Source of the DNA: Arthrobacter_E sp044748305
GTDB lineage: Bacteria; Actinomycetota; Actinomycetes; Actinomycetales; Micrococcaceae
DNA: 64,000 bases
Assembly (NCBI RefSeq): GCF_044748305.1
Contig: NZ_JBIVFT010000013.1
Coordinates: forward strand, 18,605 to 82,604
Direction of reading: 5' to 3'
Positions 9,039 through 16,346 of the stretch are shown here, piece by piece; positions within the stretch are counted from its first letter, which is position 1; each line of letters opens with the position of its first letter. A program made the position numbers and the translations under genes. Under the pieces are notes generated by a model. That model was given only the letters and a program-made list of their open reading frames with translations. It ran no database searches and was not told the origin of the DNA.

Positions 9039-9797
9039 ATGTCACAACCGTTCTATGTCTCTCCCGAACAGATCATGAAGGACCGGGCGGACTTCGCCCG
9101 GAAGGGAATCTCACGGGGACGTTCCGTGGTGGTGGTCTCCTGCGCAGCGGGAATCGCCCTGGTGGCGGAGAACGCCTCCAGCTCCCTGCACAAGATCGGG
9201 GAGATCTACGACCGCATCGCGTTCGCGGCGGTCGGCAAATACAACGAATTCGAGAGCTTGCGTCAGGCGGGGGTGCGGTACGCCGATGTCCGGGGCTACT
9301 CCTATGACCGTCGCGATGTGACGGCGCGCGGATTGGCGAGCGTCTATGCGCAGAGCCTCGGCGCGGTGTTCACGGCGGAACAGAAGCCGTTCGAGGTGGA
9401 GCTCGCGGTGGCCGAAGTCGGCGAGGGGCAGGAAGACGACCACATCTTCCGACTCACCTTCGACGGGTCGATCACCGATGAGCGAAGTTTCGTCGCCATG
9501 GGTGGGCATACCGAGCAGATGGCCGAGGTGCTTCGCGCGGGCTGGACGGCGGGACAGGATCTGGGCGAGACCCTGCGTCTGGCCACCGCAGCGCTGAGGG
9601 CGGCCCGCCAGCCGGGCGAAGCCGGCCAGGCCGCTGCCGAGCCCGAGCGCCCGTCAGCGGCGGCCGGCGGCACCGTCGAGGACGGCGTCGGGCTCGAAGT
9701 GGCGCTGCTCGAGCGGGAGCCCTCCCGCTGGCGGTCCAAGCGCCGCGCTTTCAGACGTCTGAGCCGCTCGACATTGAAGGCGCTGCTCGAAGGCTGA
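9039..9797 (+). CDS. prcA: 20S proteasome alpha subunit PrcA
   Basis: A 252-residue structural subunit that forms the outer rings and gates the pore. The opening MSQPFYVSPEQIMKDRADFA is the alpha-specific N-terminal helix and gate, and RGRSVVVVSCAAGIALVAEN is the first core strand pair. There is no N-terminal catalytic Thr, as expected. A low-complexity Ala/Glu/Gly stretch (about residues 195-215) precedes a basic C-terminus, a usual variable tail in actinobacteria. The ATG at 9039, a single base after the prcB stop, is preferred over an in-frame ATG at 9015 that would overlap prcB. Confidence 0.95.
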   Translation: MSQPFYVSPEQIMKDRADFARKGISRGRSVVVVSCAAGIALVAENASSSLHKIGEIYDRIAFAAVGKYNEFESLRQAGVRYADVRGYSYDRRDVTARGLASVYAQSLGAVFTAEQKPFEVELAVAEVGEGQEDDHIFRLTFDGSITDERSFVAMGGHTEQMAEVLRAGWTAGQDLGETLRLATAALRAARQPGEAGQAAAEPERPSAAAGGTVEDGVGLEVALLEREPSRWRSKRRAFRRLSRSTLKALLEG

Positions 9798-9845
9798 ACG
9801 TCTCCTCGGACGAATCACTGAGGGTGGAGATCTGGAAAGGACGGC

Positions 9846-11216
9846 ATGGACCGGCGGATTTTTGGCATTGAGACGGAGTTCGGCATCTCCTACGTGGGGA
9901 ACAACACCCGTCGGCTGGCACCCGAGGAAGCGGCCCGTTATCTCTTCCGCAAGGTGGTCAGCTGGGGGCGGTCCTCGAATGTCTTCCTCGCGAACGGCTC
10001 GCGCCTCTATCTCGACGTCGGCTCGCATCCCGAGTACGCCACCGCCGAATGCGATTCCCTCACTCAGCTCATCTCGCACGACAAGGCCGGCGAGCTCATT
10101 CTGGAGGAGCTCTGCGCCGAGGCGGAGGAGCGGCTCCGGGCCGATGGCTTCGACGGCAAGATCTTCCTCTTCAAAAACAACACCGATTCCGCCGGGAACT
10201 CCTACGGCAGCCACGAGAACTATCTGATCCCTCGCAAGGGGGAGTTCAACCGCCTGGCGGACGTGCTGATCCCGTTCCTGGTGACGCGCCAGTTGCTGGC
10301 GGGGGCCGGCAAGATCATCACGACGCCTCAGGGCGCCGTCTTCGGCTTCTCGCAGCGCGCCGATCACATCTGGGAGGGGGTCTCTTCGGCGACCACCCGG
10401 TCCCGCCCCATCATCAACACGCGCGACGAGCCGCATGCCGATGCCGAGTACTACCGGCGTCTTCACGTCATCGTGGGGGATTCCACGATGTCGGAGACCA
10501 CCTCTTTGCTGAAGACCGGCTCGGTCGATCTGGTGCTGCGGGCCCTTGAGGGCGGGGCCTTGATGCGGGACATGCGGATGGAGAACCCGATCCGCAGCAT
10601 CCGGGAGATCTCCCGGGATCTCAGCGGGCAGGTCCTGGTGCGGCTGGCCACCGGGCGCCAGCTGACCGCCTTGCAGATCCAGGAGGAGTATCTGTCCTGG
10701 GTGACGGCGTTCGTGGACCGCGAGGGAGCGCACCACCCGGAGGTCGGGAGGATTCTCGATCTCTGGGCCCGCACGCTGCAGGCAGTGCGGTCGGGGGATC
10801 ACTCAGGCATCGACACCGAGATCGACTGGGCCATCAAGAAGAAGCTTCTGGACGGCTATGCGGCGCGCAATGGCCTGGACCTGGATTCCCCGCGTCTGGC
10901 ACAGATCGATCTGACCTACCACGACATCTCGCGCCGTCGCGGGCTGTTCTATCTTCTCGAGAAGAAGGGGCTGGCCCAGCGCGTGGTCAGTGACGAGGAG
11001 ATCCGCCAGGCTGCGACAACCCCGCCTCAGAGCACCCGTGCCCGGCTGCGCGGTGATTTCGTCCGCAAAGCGCAGGAGCTGGGCCGCGACTACACCGTCG
11101 ACTGGGTGCACCTGAAGCTCAACGACAGGGCGCATCAGACGGTCATCTGCAAGGATCCGTTCGCCTCCACGGACGAGCGGGTGGATGCCCTCATCGCGGG
11201 CATGAACGCCGGCTGA
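9846..11216 (+). CDS. pafA: Pup-protein ligase PafA
   Basis: A 456-residue ligase that forms the isopeptide bond between Pup-Glu and substrate lysines using ATP. The start MDRRIFGIETEFGIS is the nucleotide- and metal-binding strand diagnostic of PafA. NGSRLYLDVGSHPEYAT holds the conserved aspartate, and FLFKNNTDSAGNSYGSHENYL and INTRDEPHADAEYYRRLHVI are the shared PafA/Dop blocks. It lacks the Dop-loop insertion and is shorter than the neighbouring Dop. A purine-rich site (GGAAAGG) precedes the ATG. It closes the pupylation cluster, 48 bases after prcA. Confidence 0.96.
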   Translation: MDRRIFGIETEFGISYVGNNTRRLAPEEAARYLFRKVVSWGRSSNVFLANGSRLYLDVGSHPEYATAECDSLTQLISHDKAGELILEELCAEAEERLRADGFDGKIFLFKNNTDSAGNSYGSHENYLIPRKGEFNRLADVLIPFLVTRQLLAGAGKIITTPQGAVFGFSQRADHIWEGVSSATTRSRPIINTRDEPHADAEYYRRLHVIVGDSTMSETTSLLKTGSVDLVLRALEGGALMRDMRMENPIRSIREISRDLSGQVLVRLATGRQLTALQIQEEYLSWVTAFVDREGAHHPEVGRILDLWARTLQAVRSGDHSGIDTEIDWAIKKKLLDGYAARNGLDLDSPRLAQIDLTYHDISRRRGLFYLLEKKGLAQRVVSDEEIRQAATTPPQSTRARLRGDFVRKAQELGRDYTVDWVHLKLNDRAHQTVICKDPFASTDERVDALIAGMNAG

Positions 11217-11318
11217 AGCAGTGCTGGGGGAGTTCACAGCCGTCTCCGTTACGATGGTTGGCGGTGCCCGTTCCCCAGAGCGGCCCGCCCACCCTGTTCT
11301 CTAGTGGAAAGACGACCA

Positions 11319-12236
11319 TTGCGACGTATTCTCGCGGCCCTCGTCCCCGCCGTACTGCTGCTTTCAGCTTGTGGCTCCTCGGATCCCGGCCCCAGCAGTC
11401 AGCCGGCTGGTGACACCTCCAAGCTGAGCACGCTCAAGGTCACCGATCAGGGAGCCGACAAGGCCCCCCGGGTGGAGTTCGCCAAGCCCCTGAACGTCAC
11501 GGAGACCACCATCAAGACGGTCCACGACGGCACCGGCGACCGGGTGAAGGAGAACCAGAAGGTGGAAGTGGGCTTTCTGGCCTACAACGCCCAGGACGGT
11601 TCTCAGCTGGCGGACAACTACCTCAGCAACCACCAGCAGCTGACTCTCAACGATGCGATGAAGAAGGGCAACTCCGCCCTCTACAACGCGGTGGTCGGTG
11701 CCAAGCTCGGCTCGGATCTGGGCATCGCCTTGCCGCCTGATCCCACGAGCGGCAGCAACACCACCCAGCTCATGGTCCTGCACCTCTTCTCGGCCAAGGA
11801 TCTCGCGCCGGTGCTCTCCAAGCCGGAAGGCGACGCTGTGACGCCGCCGGCCGGTCTGCCGAAGGTGACCGTGGACAAGGATCAGAAGCCCACCATCGAC
11901 GTCAAGGGCGTTGCGACGCCCAAGGCGCTGGTGGCCCAGGACCTCATCAAGGGCAAGGGTGACGCCGTCAAGGCCACGGACACCATCGTGGCCAACTACA
12001 CCGGCGTGCGTCTGGCGGACGGCAAGGTCTTCGATGCCAGCTTCCAGCACGGCGGTCCGCAGACCTTCTCGCTTTCCGGTGTGATCCCCGGATGGACGAA
12101 GGGCCTGACCGGCAAGACGGTCGGATCCCGTGTCCTACTCGTGATCCCGGCCGCCGACGCCTACGGTGAGAAGCCGTCTCAGGGTCAGCCTGCCGGCCCG
12201 CTCGTCTTCGTCGTCGATATCCTGGGCATCCAGTAG
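11319..12236 (+). CDS. FKBP-type peptidyl-prolyl isomerase lipoprotein
   Basis: About 305 residues with a lipoprotein signal: MRRILAALVPAVLLLSACGS, in which the Cys of LSAC is the predicted lipidation site. Two FKBP-like halves follow. The first (about 45-165) is divergent; the second (about 190-305) has the typical core VANYTGVRLADGKVFDAS, VIPGWTKGLTG and AYGEKPS. It probably assists folding outside the membrane. I favour the TTG at 11319 because GGAAAG lies at a good distance (11307-11312) and because the protein then begins directly with the basic n-region; a GTG at 11304 would add five residues. A second, cytosolic FKBP follows 31 bases downstream. Confidence 0.85.
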   Translation: MRRILAALVPAVLLLSACGSSDPGPSSQPAGDTSKLSTLKVTDQGADKAPRVEFAKPLNVTETTIKTVHDGTGDRVKENQKVEVGFLAYNAQDGSQLADNYLSNHQQLTLNDAMKKGNSALYNAVVGAKLGSDLGIALPPDPTSGSNTTQLMVLHLFSAKDLAPVLSKPEGDAVTPPAGLPKVTVDKDQKPTIDVKGVATPKALVAQDLIKGKGDAVKATDTIVANYTGVRLADGKVFDASFQHGGPQTFSLSGVIPGWTKGLTGKTVGSRVLLVIPAADAYGEKPSQGQPAGPLVFVVDILGIQ

Positions 12237-12267
12237 TAGCCCCCTTCACTCAACCCAAGGAGCAGCC

Positions 12268-12663
12268 ATGTCCTTCGGACAGCGCAATTACGACCGCACC
12301 AAGCCCGAGATCGACTTCCCCGAAGGCGAAGTCCCGGCGGAGCTGCGGATCATCGACATCACTGAAGGCGACGGTGCCGAGGTCACTCCCGGTGACACCG
12401 TCTCCGCTCACTACGTCGGTGTGGCCTGGTCCACCGGGGAGGAGTTCGACTCCTCCTGGGGCCGCGGTACTCCGCTGGACTTCCGGGTCGGCGTCGGCCA
12501 GGTCATCCAGGGCTGGGATCAGGGCCTGCTGGGTATGAAGGTCGGCGGCCGTCGCCGTCTCGAAATCCCGTCGGAGCTGGCCTACGGCTCCCGCGGCGCC
12601 GGTGGTGCCATCGGGCCCAACGAGTCGCTCATCTTCGTGGTGGATCTGGTCGGCGTTCGCTGA
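12268..12663 (+). CDS. FKBP-type peptidyl-prolyl cis-trans isomerase (cytosolic)
   Basis: A single-domain 131-residue FKBP without a signal peptide. The active-site residues are readable in order: DTVSAHYVGV, EFDSSWGRG, QVIQGWDQGLLGMKVGG (Trp forms the pocket floor), LAYGSRG and SLIFVVDLV. The ATG at 12268 follows AAGGAGCAGCC, a good ribosome site. With the lipoprotein FKBP upstream it forms a small PPIase operon that ends in a strong hairpin at 12700-12732. Confidence 0.92.
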   Translation: MSFGQRNYDRTKPEIDFPEGEVPAELRIIDITEGDGAEVTPGDTVSAHYVGVAWSTGEEFDSSWGRGTPLDFRVGVGQVIQGWDQGLLGMKVGGRRRLEIPSELAYGSRGAGGAIGPNESLIFVVDLVGVR

Positions 12664-12699
12664 CACTCTCGGCAGAGCATTCAGCTCTCTGCGAAAGAG

Positions 12700-12732
12700 A
12701 AGGGGCCGCACCCGGCAACGGGGCGGCCCCTT
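12700..12732 (+). terminator. Hairpin terminator after the FKBP operon
   Basis: AAGGGGCCGC (12700-12709) pairs perfectly with GCGGCCCCTT (12723-12732) around a 13-base loop. It lies between the FKBP stop and the pafBC start and probably separates the two transcription units. There is only a short T run, as is common in high-GC actinobacteria. Confidence 0.7.
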
Positions 12733-12767
12733 CCGCGCGCCAGGGCGGTCTTCAGTATGCTGAGCGG

Positions 12768-14762
12768 GTGTCCGCACGAAAGACCGAACGCATCCTCAAC
12801 CTCCTGATCGCCCTCCTCTCGACGAGCCGAGGGCACACTCGCGCCTACCTCGAGTCGACCGTCTATGCATACTGCCGAGAGGAAGAGGGGATCTCCGAGG
12901 CCGCTCTGGAACGCATGTTCGAACGGGACAAAGCAGAGCTGCGCGAGATGGGCGTACCTCTCCAGACCCTGAACGAAGACTCCGCAGAGGCCGACGACGG
13001 CGCCGGAGTGAGGTACCGGGTGAGTCCGGAGGACTATCAGCTCCCCGAAGTAGCCCTCGACGCCCGGGATCGCTTCCTGCTCCAGCTGGCCGCCCGCATG
13101 TGGGAACAGGGAAGCCTGCGAGCCGCCGGGGTTTCCGCACTGCGCAAACTCCGCGACGGGGGAGAAGACGACGATCCGGCGTCGTCCGTTCTGCCCAGGA
13201 TCAGCCCCGGGGGCGCCGCGCTTGAAGCCCTGCACACGGCCCTTGCCGGTTGCCACCCCGTGGAGTTCGACTACCGGGCACCTCAGGCCGCCACGTCCCG
13301 TCGCCGCCTTCACCCATACGGACTCGGCAACCGGGCAGGGCAGTGGTACGTCTCCGGTCTGGATCTGGACCGGAACGCGGAGCGCACCTTCCGGCTGAAC
13401 CGGATCGTCGGGGACGTGTCCGTCGAGCGGAAACGTGCCTTCGAACGGCCCGACACGTTCTCGATCGCTCGAGTGCTTGAGGACATGGAGGAGTATCCTG
13501 CGCAGGAGCTGATCCTGAAACTGCCGTCCGGACGCGGGGCCGATTGGCGGAACAGAGCCAGCCGGGTCGACGGCGACATCGCGACCCTGAGTTACCGGGA
13601 CGAAACCTCCATCGTGGATGAACTCACCGCATCGGCGGCAGTCGTCCAGGTCCTGGAACCGGAGCGCCTGCGCGAGGCTGTCCGTGGCCGGCTCGAGCGG
13701 GCCTGGGAGGCGATGACCCGAGCCGCCCCCGCTGTCGAATTCACCAAAGCTGCCGCCAAGCGGGGCCCCAAATCATCCTCCGAGACCACCGTGCGCCGGC
13801 TGCTGGCGATGATCCCCTTCCTGGTGCGGCACGGCGGCATCCGGAAAGCAGAGCTCGCCACCGAGTTCGGAATCACCCCGCGGCAGCTCGATGACGATCT
13901 CACCCGGATCATGATGGTCGGGCGTCCTGAGGGCTATCACAACGATCTGATGGACATCGTCGACGACGGCGAGCGGGTCTGGATCGACAACGCTCTGGAC
14001 CTGGCGCAGCCCGTGCGTTTCTCCCGCCAGGAAGCGTGGACGCTCCTGGTGGGACTGGACGCGCTGGAAGAACTCGGCATCGAGGGAGACCGCAGCGCCA
14101 TCGCCGATCTCAGGCTGCGGTTGTCCACGGCCGCCGGGGACGCCCTCACACTGGCCTCCAGCATCAAGGTCAGGGTCCGGCCACAGGGCCGCGAGGCCCA
14201 GTACCTGGCTGCCCTCCGCGAGGCACTGGAGCGTCGAGAGCGGGTCTGGATCGACTACGTCGTTCCGAGCCGTGACGAGGTCACGCACCGTCTGGTCGAT
14301 CCCCGAGCGCTTCAGTCGAGGGAACAGCATTGGTATCTCGAAGCCTGGTGCCACACGGCCGAGGCTTCGAGGAATTTCCGGCTCGACAGGATCGCGCGCC
14401 TGGAGCCGAGCGGAGAGCGGGTGGATCCCGCTCTCTGGACCTCGGAGCCCGCCGGCTCGGTGTACCAACCGGACGACCGCAGTCCTCTGATCACCGTGGT
14501 CCTGGCACCCGAAGAGCGGTGGCTTGCGGAACGCTACAGCGCCGTGCGGACCTCGGAATCGGCGGATGGTTCACTTCTTGCCGAGCTCCCGGTGAGTTCG
14601 GGCAGCTGGGCTGCCGGGCTGGTCGCCAGAAGTGGCGGGGGAGTCCGTGTGGTCGGGCCATCCGCCGTCGTCGCCGAGGTACGTGAAAGCCTGAGCCGTG
14701 CGCGAGGCCGCTATGCGGACACTCACGGCTGGCTCGCAGAACGGAAGGGTACTCTTGGATGA
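12768..14762 (+). CDS. pafBC: Fused WYL-domain transcriptional regulator PafBC
   Basis: A 664-residue protein made of two similar halves, each with an N-terminal winged helix (TERILNLLIALLSTSRGHTR; then RRLLAMIPFLVRHGGIRK near residue 345) and a WYL domain (QWYVSGLDLDRNAERTFRLNR; QHWYLEAWCHTAEASRNFRLDR). In mycobacteria PafB and PafC are separate proteins that activate LexA-independent DNA-repair genes; in Arthrobacter they are known to be fused, as seen here. The start is GTG 12768 in a poor ribosome context, possibly leaderless after CAGTATGCT. The gene overlaps the next one (ATGATG), so it heads a unit with the small membrane protein and perhaps tatAC. Confidence 0.92.
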   Translation: MSARKTERILNLLIALLSTSRGHTRAYLESTVYAYCREEEGISEAALERMFERDKAELREMGVPLQTLNEDSAEADDGAGVRYRVSPEDYQLPEVALDARDRFLLQLAARMWEQGSLRAAGVSALRKLRDGGEDDDPASSVLPRISPGGAALEALHTALAGCHPVEFDYRAPQAATSRRRLHPYGLGNRAGQWYVSGLDLDRNAERTFRLNRIVGDVSVERKRAFERPDTFSIARVLEDMEEYPAQELILKLPSGRGADWRNRASRVDGDIATLSYRDETSIVDELTASAAVVQVLEPERLREAVRGRLERAWEAMTRAAPAVEFTKAAAKRGPKSSSETTVRRLLAMIPFLVRHGGIRKAELATEFGITPRQLDDDLTRIMMVGRPEGYHNDLMDIVDDGERVWIDNALDLAQPVRFSRQEAWTLLVGLDALEELGIEGDRSAIADLRLRLSTAAGDALTLASSIKVRVRPQGREAQYLAALREALERRERVWIDYVVPSRDEVTHRLVDPRALQSREQHWYLEAWCHTAEASRNFRLDRIARLEPSGERVDPALWTSEPAGSVYQPDDRSPLITVVLAPEERWLAERYSAVRTSESADGSLLAELPVSSGSWAAGLVARSGGGVRVVGPSAVVAEVRESLSRARGRYADTHGWLAERKGTLG

Positions 14763-15100
14763 TGCCGTGGTGGTCGTGGATTCTGCTGTGGGTCGCCGTG
14801 CTGGCGCTCTCCGCCTTGATGTTCGTCATGCTCGGAATCAAGCTTTTCCGGCAGTTCACCGCGATGATGCGCGAGCTTGGGGCAGCGACGGATATGCTGT
14901 CCCGGTTGACCCCGGAGCTGGAGGATCCGCAGACCGCGGAACGCCAGATCCCCGTGTTGGGCATCTATTCCGAGCCGGAACAGATGAGGGCCGACTACGA
15001 AGCCGGTAAGAACGAGCGCCGTGAAAGCCGGCGGCAACGTCGCGTGGCACGCCGTGCAGCGGCCCACCGGCCACAGAGGCTGCGCGATCTGGGCCTTTGA
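14759..15100 (+). CDS. Small single-pass membrane protein upstream of tatA
   Basis: About 113 residues. One transmembrane helix covers residues 4-28 (WSWILLWVAVLALSALMFVM), followed by an amphipathic helical stretch and a strongly basic C-terminus (RRESRRQRRVARRAAAHR). I recognise no named family. The start overlaps the pafBC stop; ATG at 14759 or 14762 are both possible. Its position between pafBC and tatA recurs in related genera as I recall, but a role in Tat export is only inferred from location. Confidence 0.7.
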   Translation: MMPWWSWILLWVAVLALSALMFVMLGIKLFRQFTAMMRELGAATDMLSRLTPELEDPQTAERQIPVLGIYSEPEQMRADYEAGKNERRESRRQRRVARRAAAHRPQRLRDLGL

Positions 15101-15137
15101 ACGCCCTATCATTGAAGGAAATAGAAAGGACCCGGAC

Positions 15138-15404
15138 ATGGGACGACTTTTTGATGGCCCCTGGCCCATCGTCATTATCATCATCGTGGCACTGCTTCTC
15201 TTCGCTGCACCGAAGCTGCCTCAGATGGCCCGTAGCCTCGGCCAGTCCATGCGCATCATGAAATCCGAGGTCAACCAGATGAAGGGCGACGGCAAATCCA
15301 AGGCCGAAGCCGCTGAGGAGCCGGTGGAAGGCAAGGTCGTACAGCACCCGGAGTCTGCTTCGGACAACGGTGGGAAGCAGAACCCGCCGTCCGGCAACGC
15401 CTAA
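15138..15404 (+). CDS. tatA: Sec-independent (Tat) translocase subunit TatA
   Basis: An 88-residue protein with an N-terminal membrane helix (PWPIVIIIIVALLLFAAPKL), the hinge APKLPQMARSLGQSM, a short amphipathic helix and an acidic tail. This is the TatA/E type that polymerises to form the conduit for folded proteins. The ATG at 15138 follows GAAAGGACCC. tatC follows seven bases downstream. Twin-arginine substrates are present in this same window (alkaline phosphatase at 36816 and the small secreted protein at 57224). No tatB is visible here. Confidence 0.93.
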   Translation: MGRLFDGPWPIVIIIIVALLLFAAPKLPQMARSLGQSMRIMKSEVNQMKGDGKSKAEAAEEPVEGKVVQHPESASDNGGKQNPPSGNA

Positions 15405-15410
15405 GGTCCA

Positions 15411-16247
15411 GTGGCGCTCACCAAAGGCCCTCGGAGGAATCCTGAGGGCCGCATGGCTCTCCTTGAACACTTCAAGGAGCTCAAGAACAGGCTCATCAAG
15501 AGCCTGATCGCCCTGGCTCTTGCCAGCGTCGGTGGCTGGTTCCTGTACCAGCCCGTCATCGCCTCGTTGTCGGCACCGCTTGAGCAGATCTCTCAGGAGA
15601 TGCATCGTTCGGCGTCGTTGAACTATGCCTCGATCGCGTCGCCGTTCGAGTTCCAGTTGCGCATCGCCATCGAGATCGGCTTGGTCATCTCAAGCCCCGT
15701 CTGGATCTACCAGGTGTGGGCCTTCGTGACTCCGGGTCTGACACGCAAGGAACGCAAGTACACCCTCGGTTTCATGGCCGCTGCGATCCCGCTGTTCCTG
15801 GTCGGCGTCTTCGTGGCCTGGTCCGTGATCCCGAACGTGGTCCGTGCCCTGCTGCACTTCACGCCGGAGAACGCGTCCAACCTCATCAGTGCGGACGACT
15901 ACCTCACCTTCGCGACCCACATGCTGCTCTTCCTCGGTATCGCCTTCCTGGTGCCGGTGGTTCTGGTCGGTGTGAACATGCTGGGTGTTCTGAGTGGCAA
16001 GGCCATTCTGAAGGCCTGGAGGATCACGGTGTTCGGCGTGTTCGTTCTGGCTGCGATCGCGGCGCCGGGAGCCGACGCGTTCTCCATGTTCCTGCTCGCG
16101 TTGCCCCTTCTGGTCCTGTTCTTCCTGGCCATCGGGATCTGCCTGCTCAACGACAGGCGCCGGGCCCGACGTGAGGGCGCGAAGGCAGAGGAGAACGAAG
16201 AGGAAGCGAACCAGGCCACGCCTTTTGAGGACCTGGGCAAGCTCTGA
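15411..16247 (+). CDS. tatC: Tat translocase subunit TatC
   Basis: A 278-residue six-helix protein. The signature N-terminal segment MALLEHFKELKNRLIKSL and the PFEFQLRIAIEIGLVISSPVWIYQVWAFVTPGL region, including the Glu that contacts the RR signal, are present. The C-terminal tail after about residue 250 is charged and acidic, a usual actinobacterial extension. The start is GTG 15411, giving MALTKGPRRNPEGRM; a methionine 14 residues later also fits the family start. A strong terminator follows. Confidence 0.94.
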   Translation: MALTKGPRRNPEGRMALLEHFKELKNRLIKSLIALALASVGGWFLYQPVIASLSAPLEQISQEMHRSASLNYASIASPFEFQLRIAIEIGLVISSPVWIYQVWAFVTPGLTRKERKYTLGFMAAAIPLFLVGVFVAWSVIPNVVRALLHFTPENASNLISADDYLTFATHMLLFLGIAFLVPVVLVGVNMLGVLSGKAILKAWRITVFGVFVLAAIAAPGADAFSMFLLALPLLVLFFLAIGICLLNDRRRARREGAKAEENEEEANQATPFEDLGKL

Positions 16248-16259
16248 GTTTTGACCTTG

Positions 16260-16291
16260 ACAGCGGCCGGCCGGTTTCGGCCGGCCGCTGT
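16260..16291. terminator. Perfect GC-rich hairpin terminator after tatC
   Basis: CAGCGGCCGGCCG (16261-16273) pairs with 16278-16290 around a GTTT loop, extended by an A-T pair, and is followed by TTG. It separates tatC from helY. Confidence 0.75.
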
Positions 16292-16346
16292 TGCGTATCC
16301 GGGCCCGGCGTCCGGGATGCCGCTCCGCAGCCGATACCCTTGAGTA

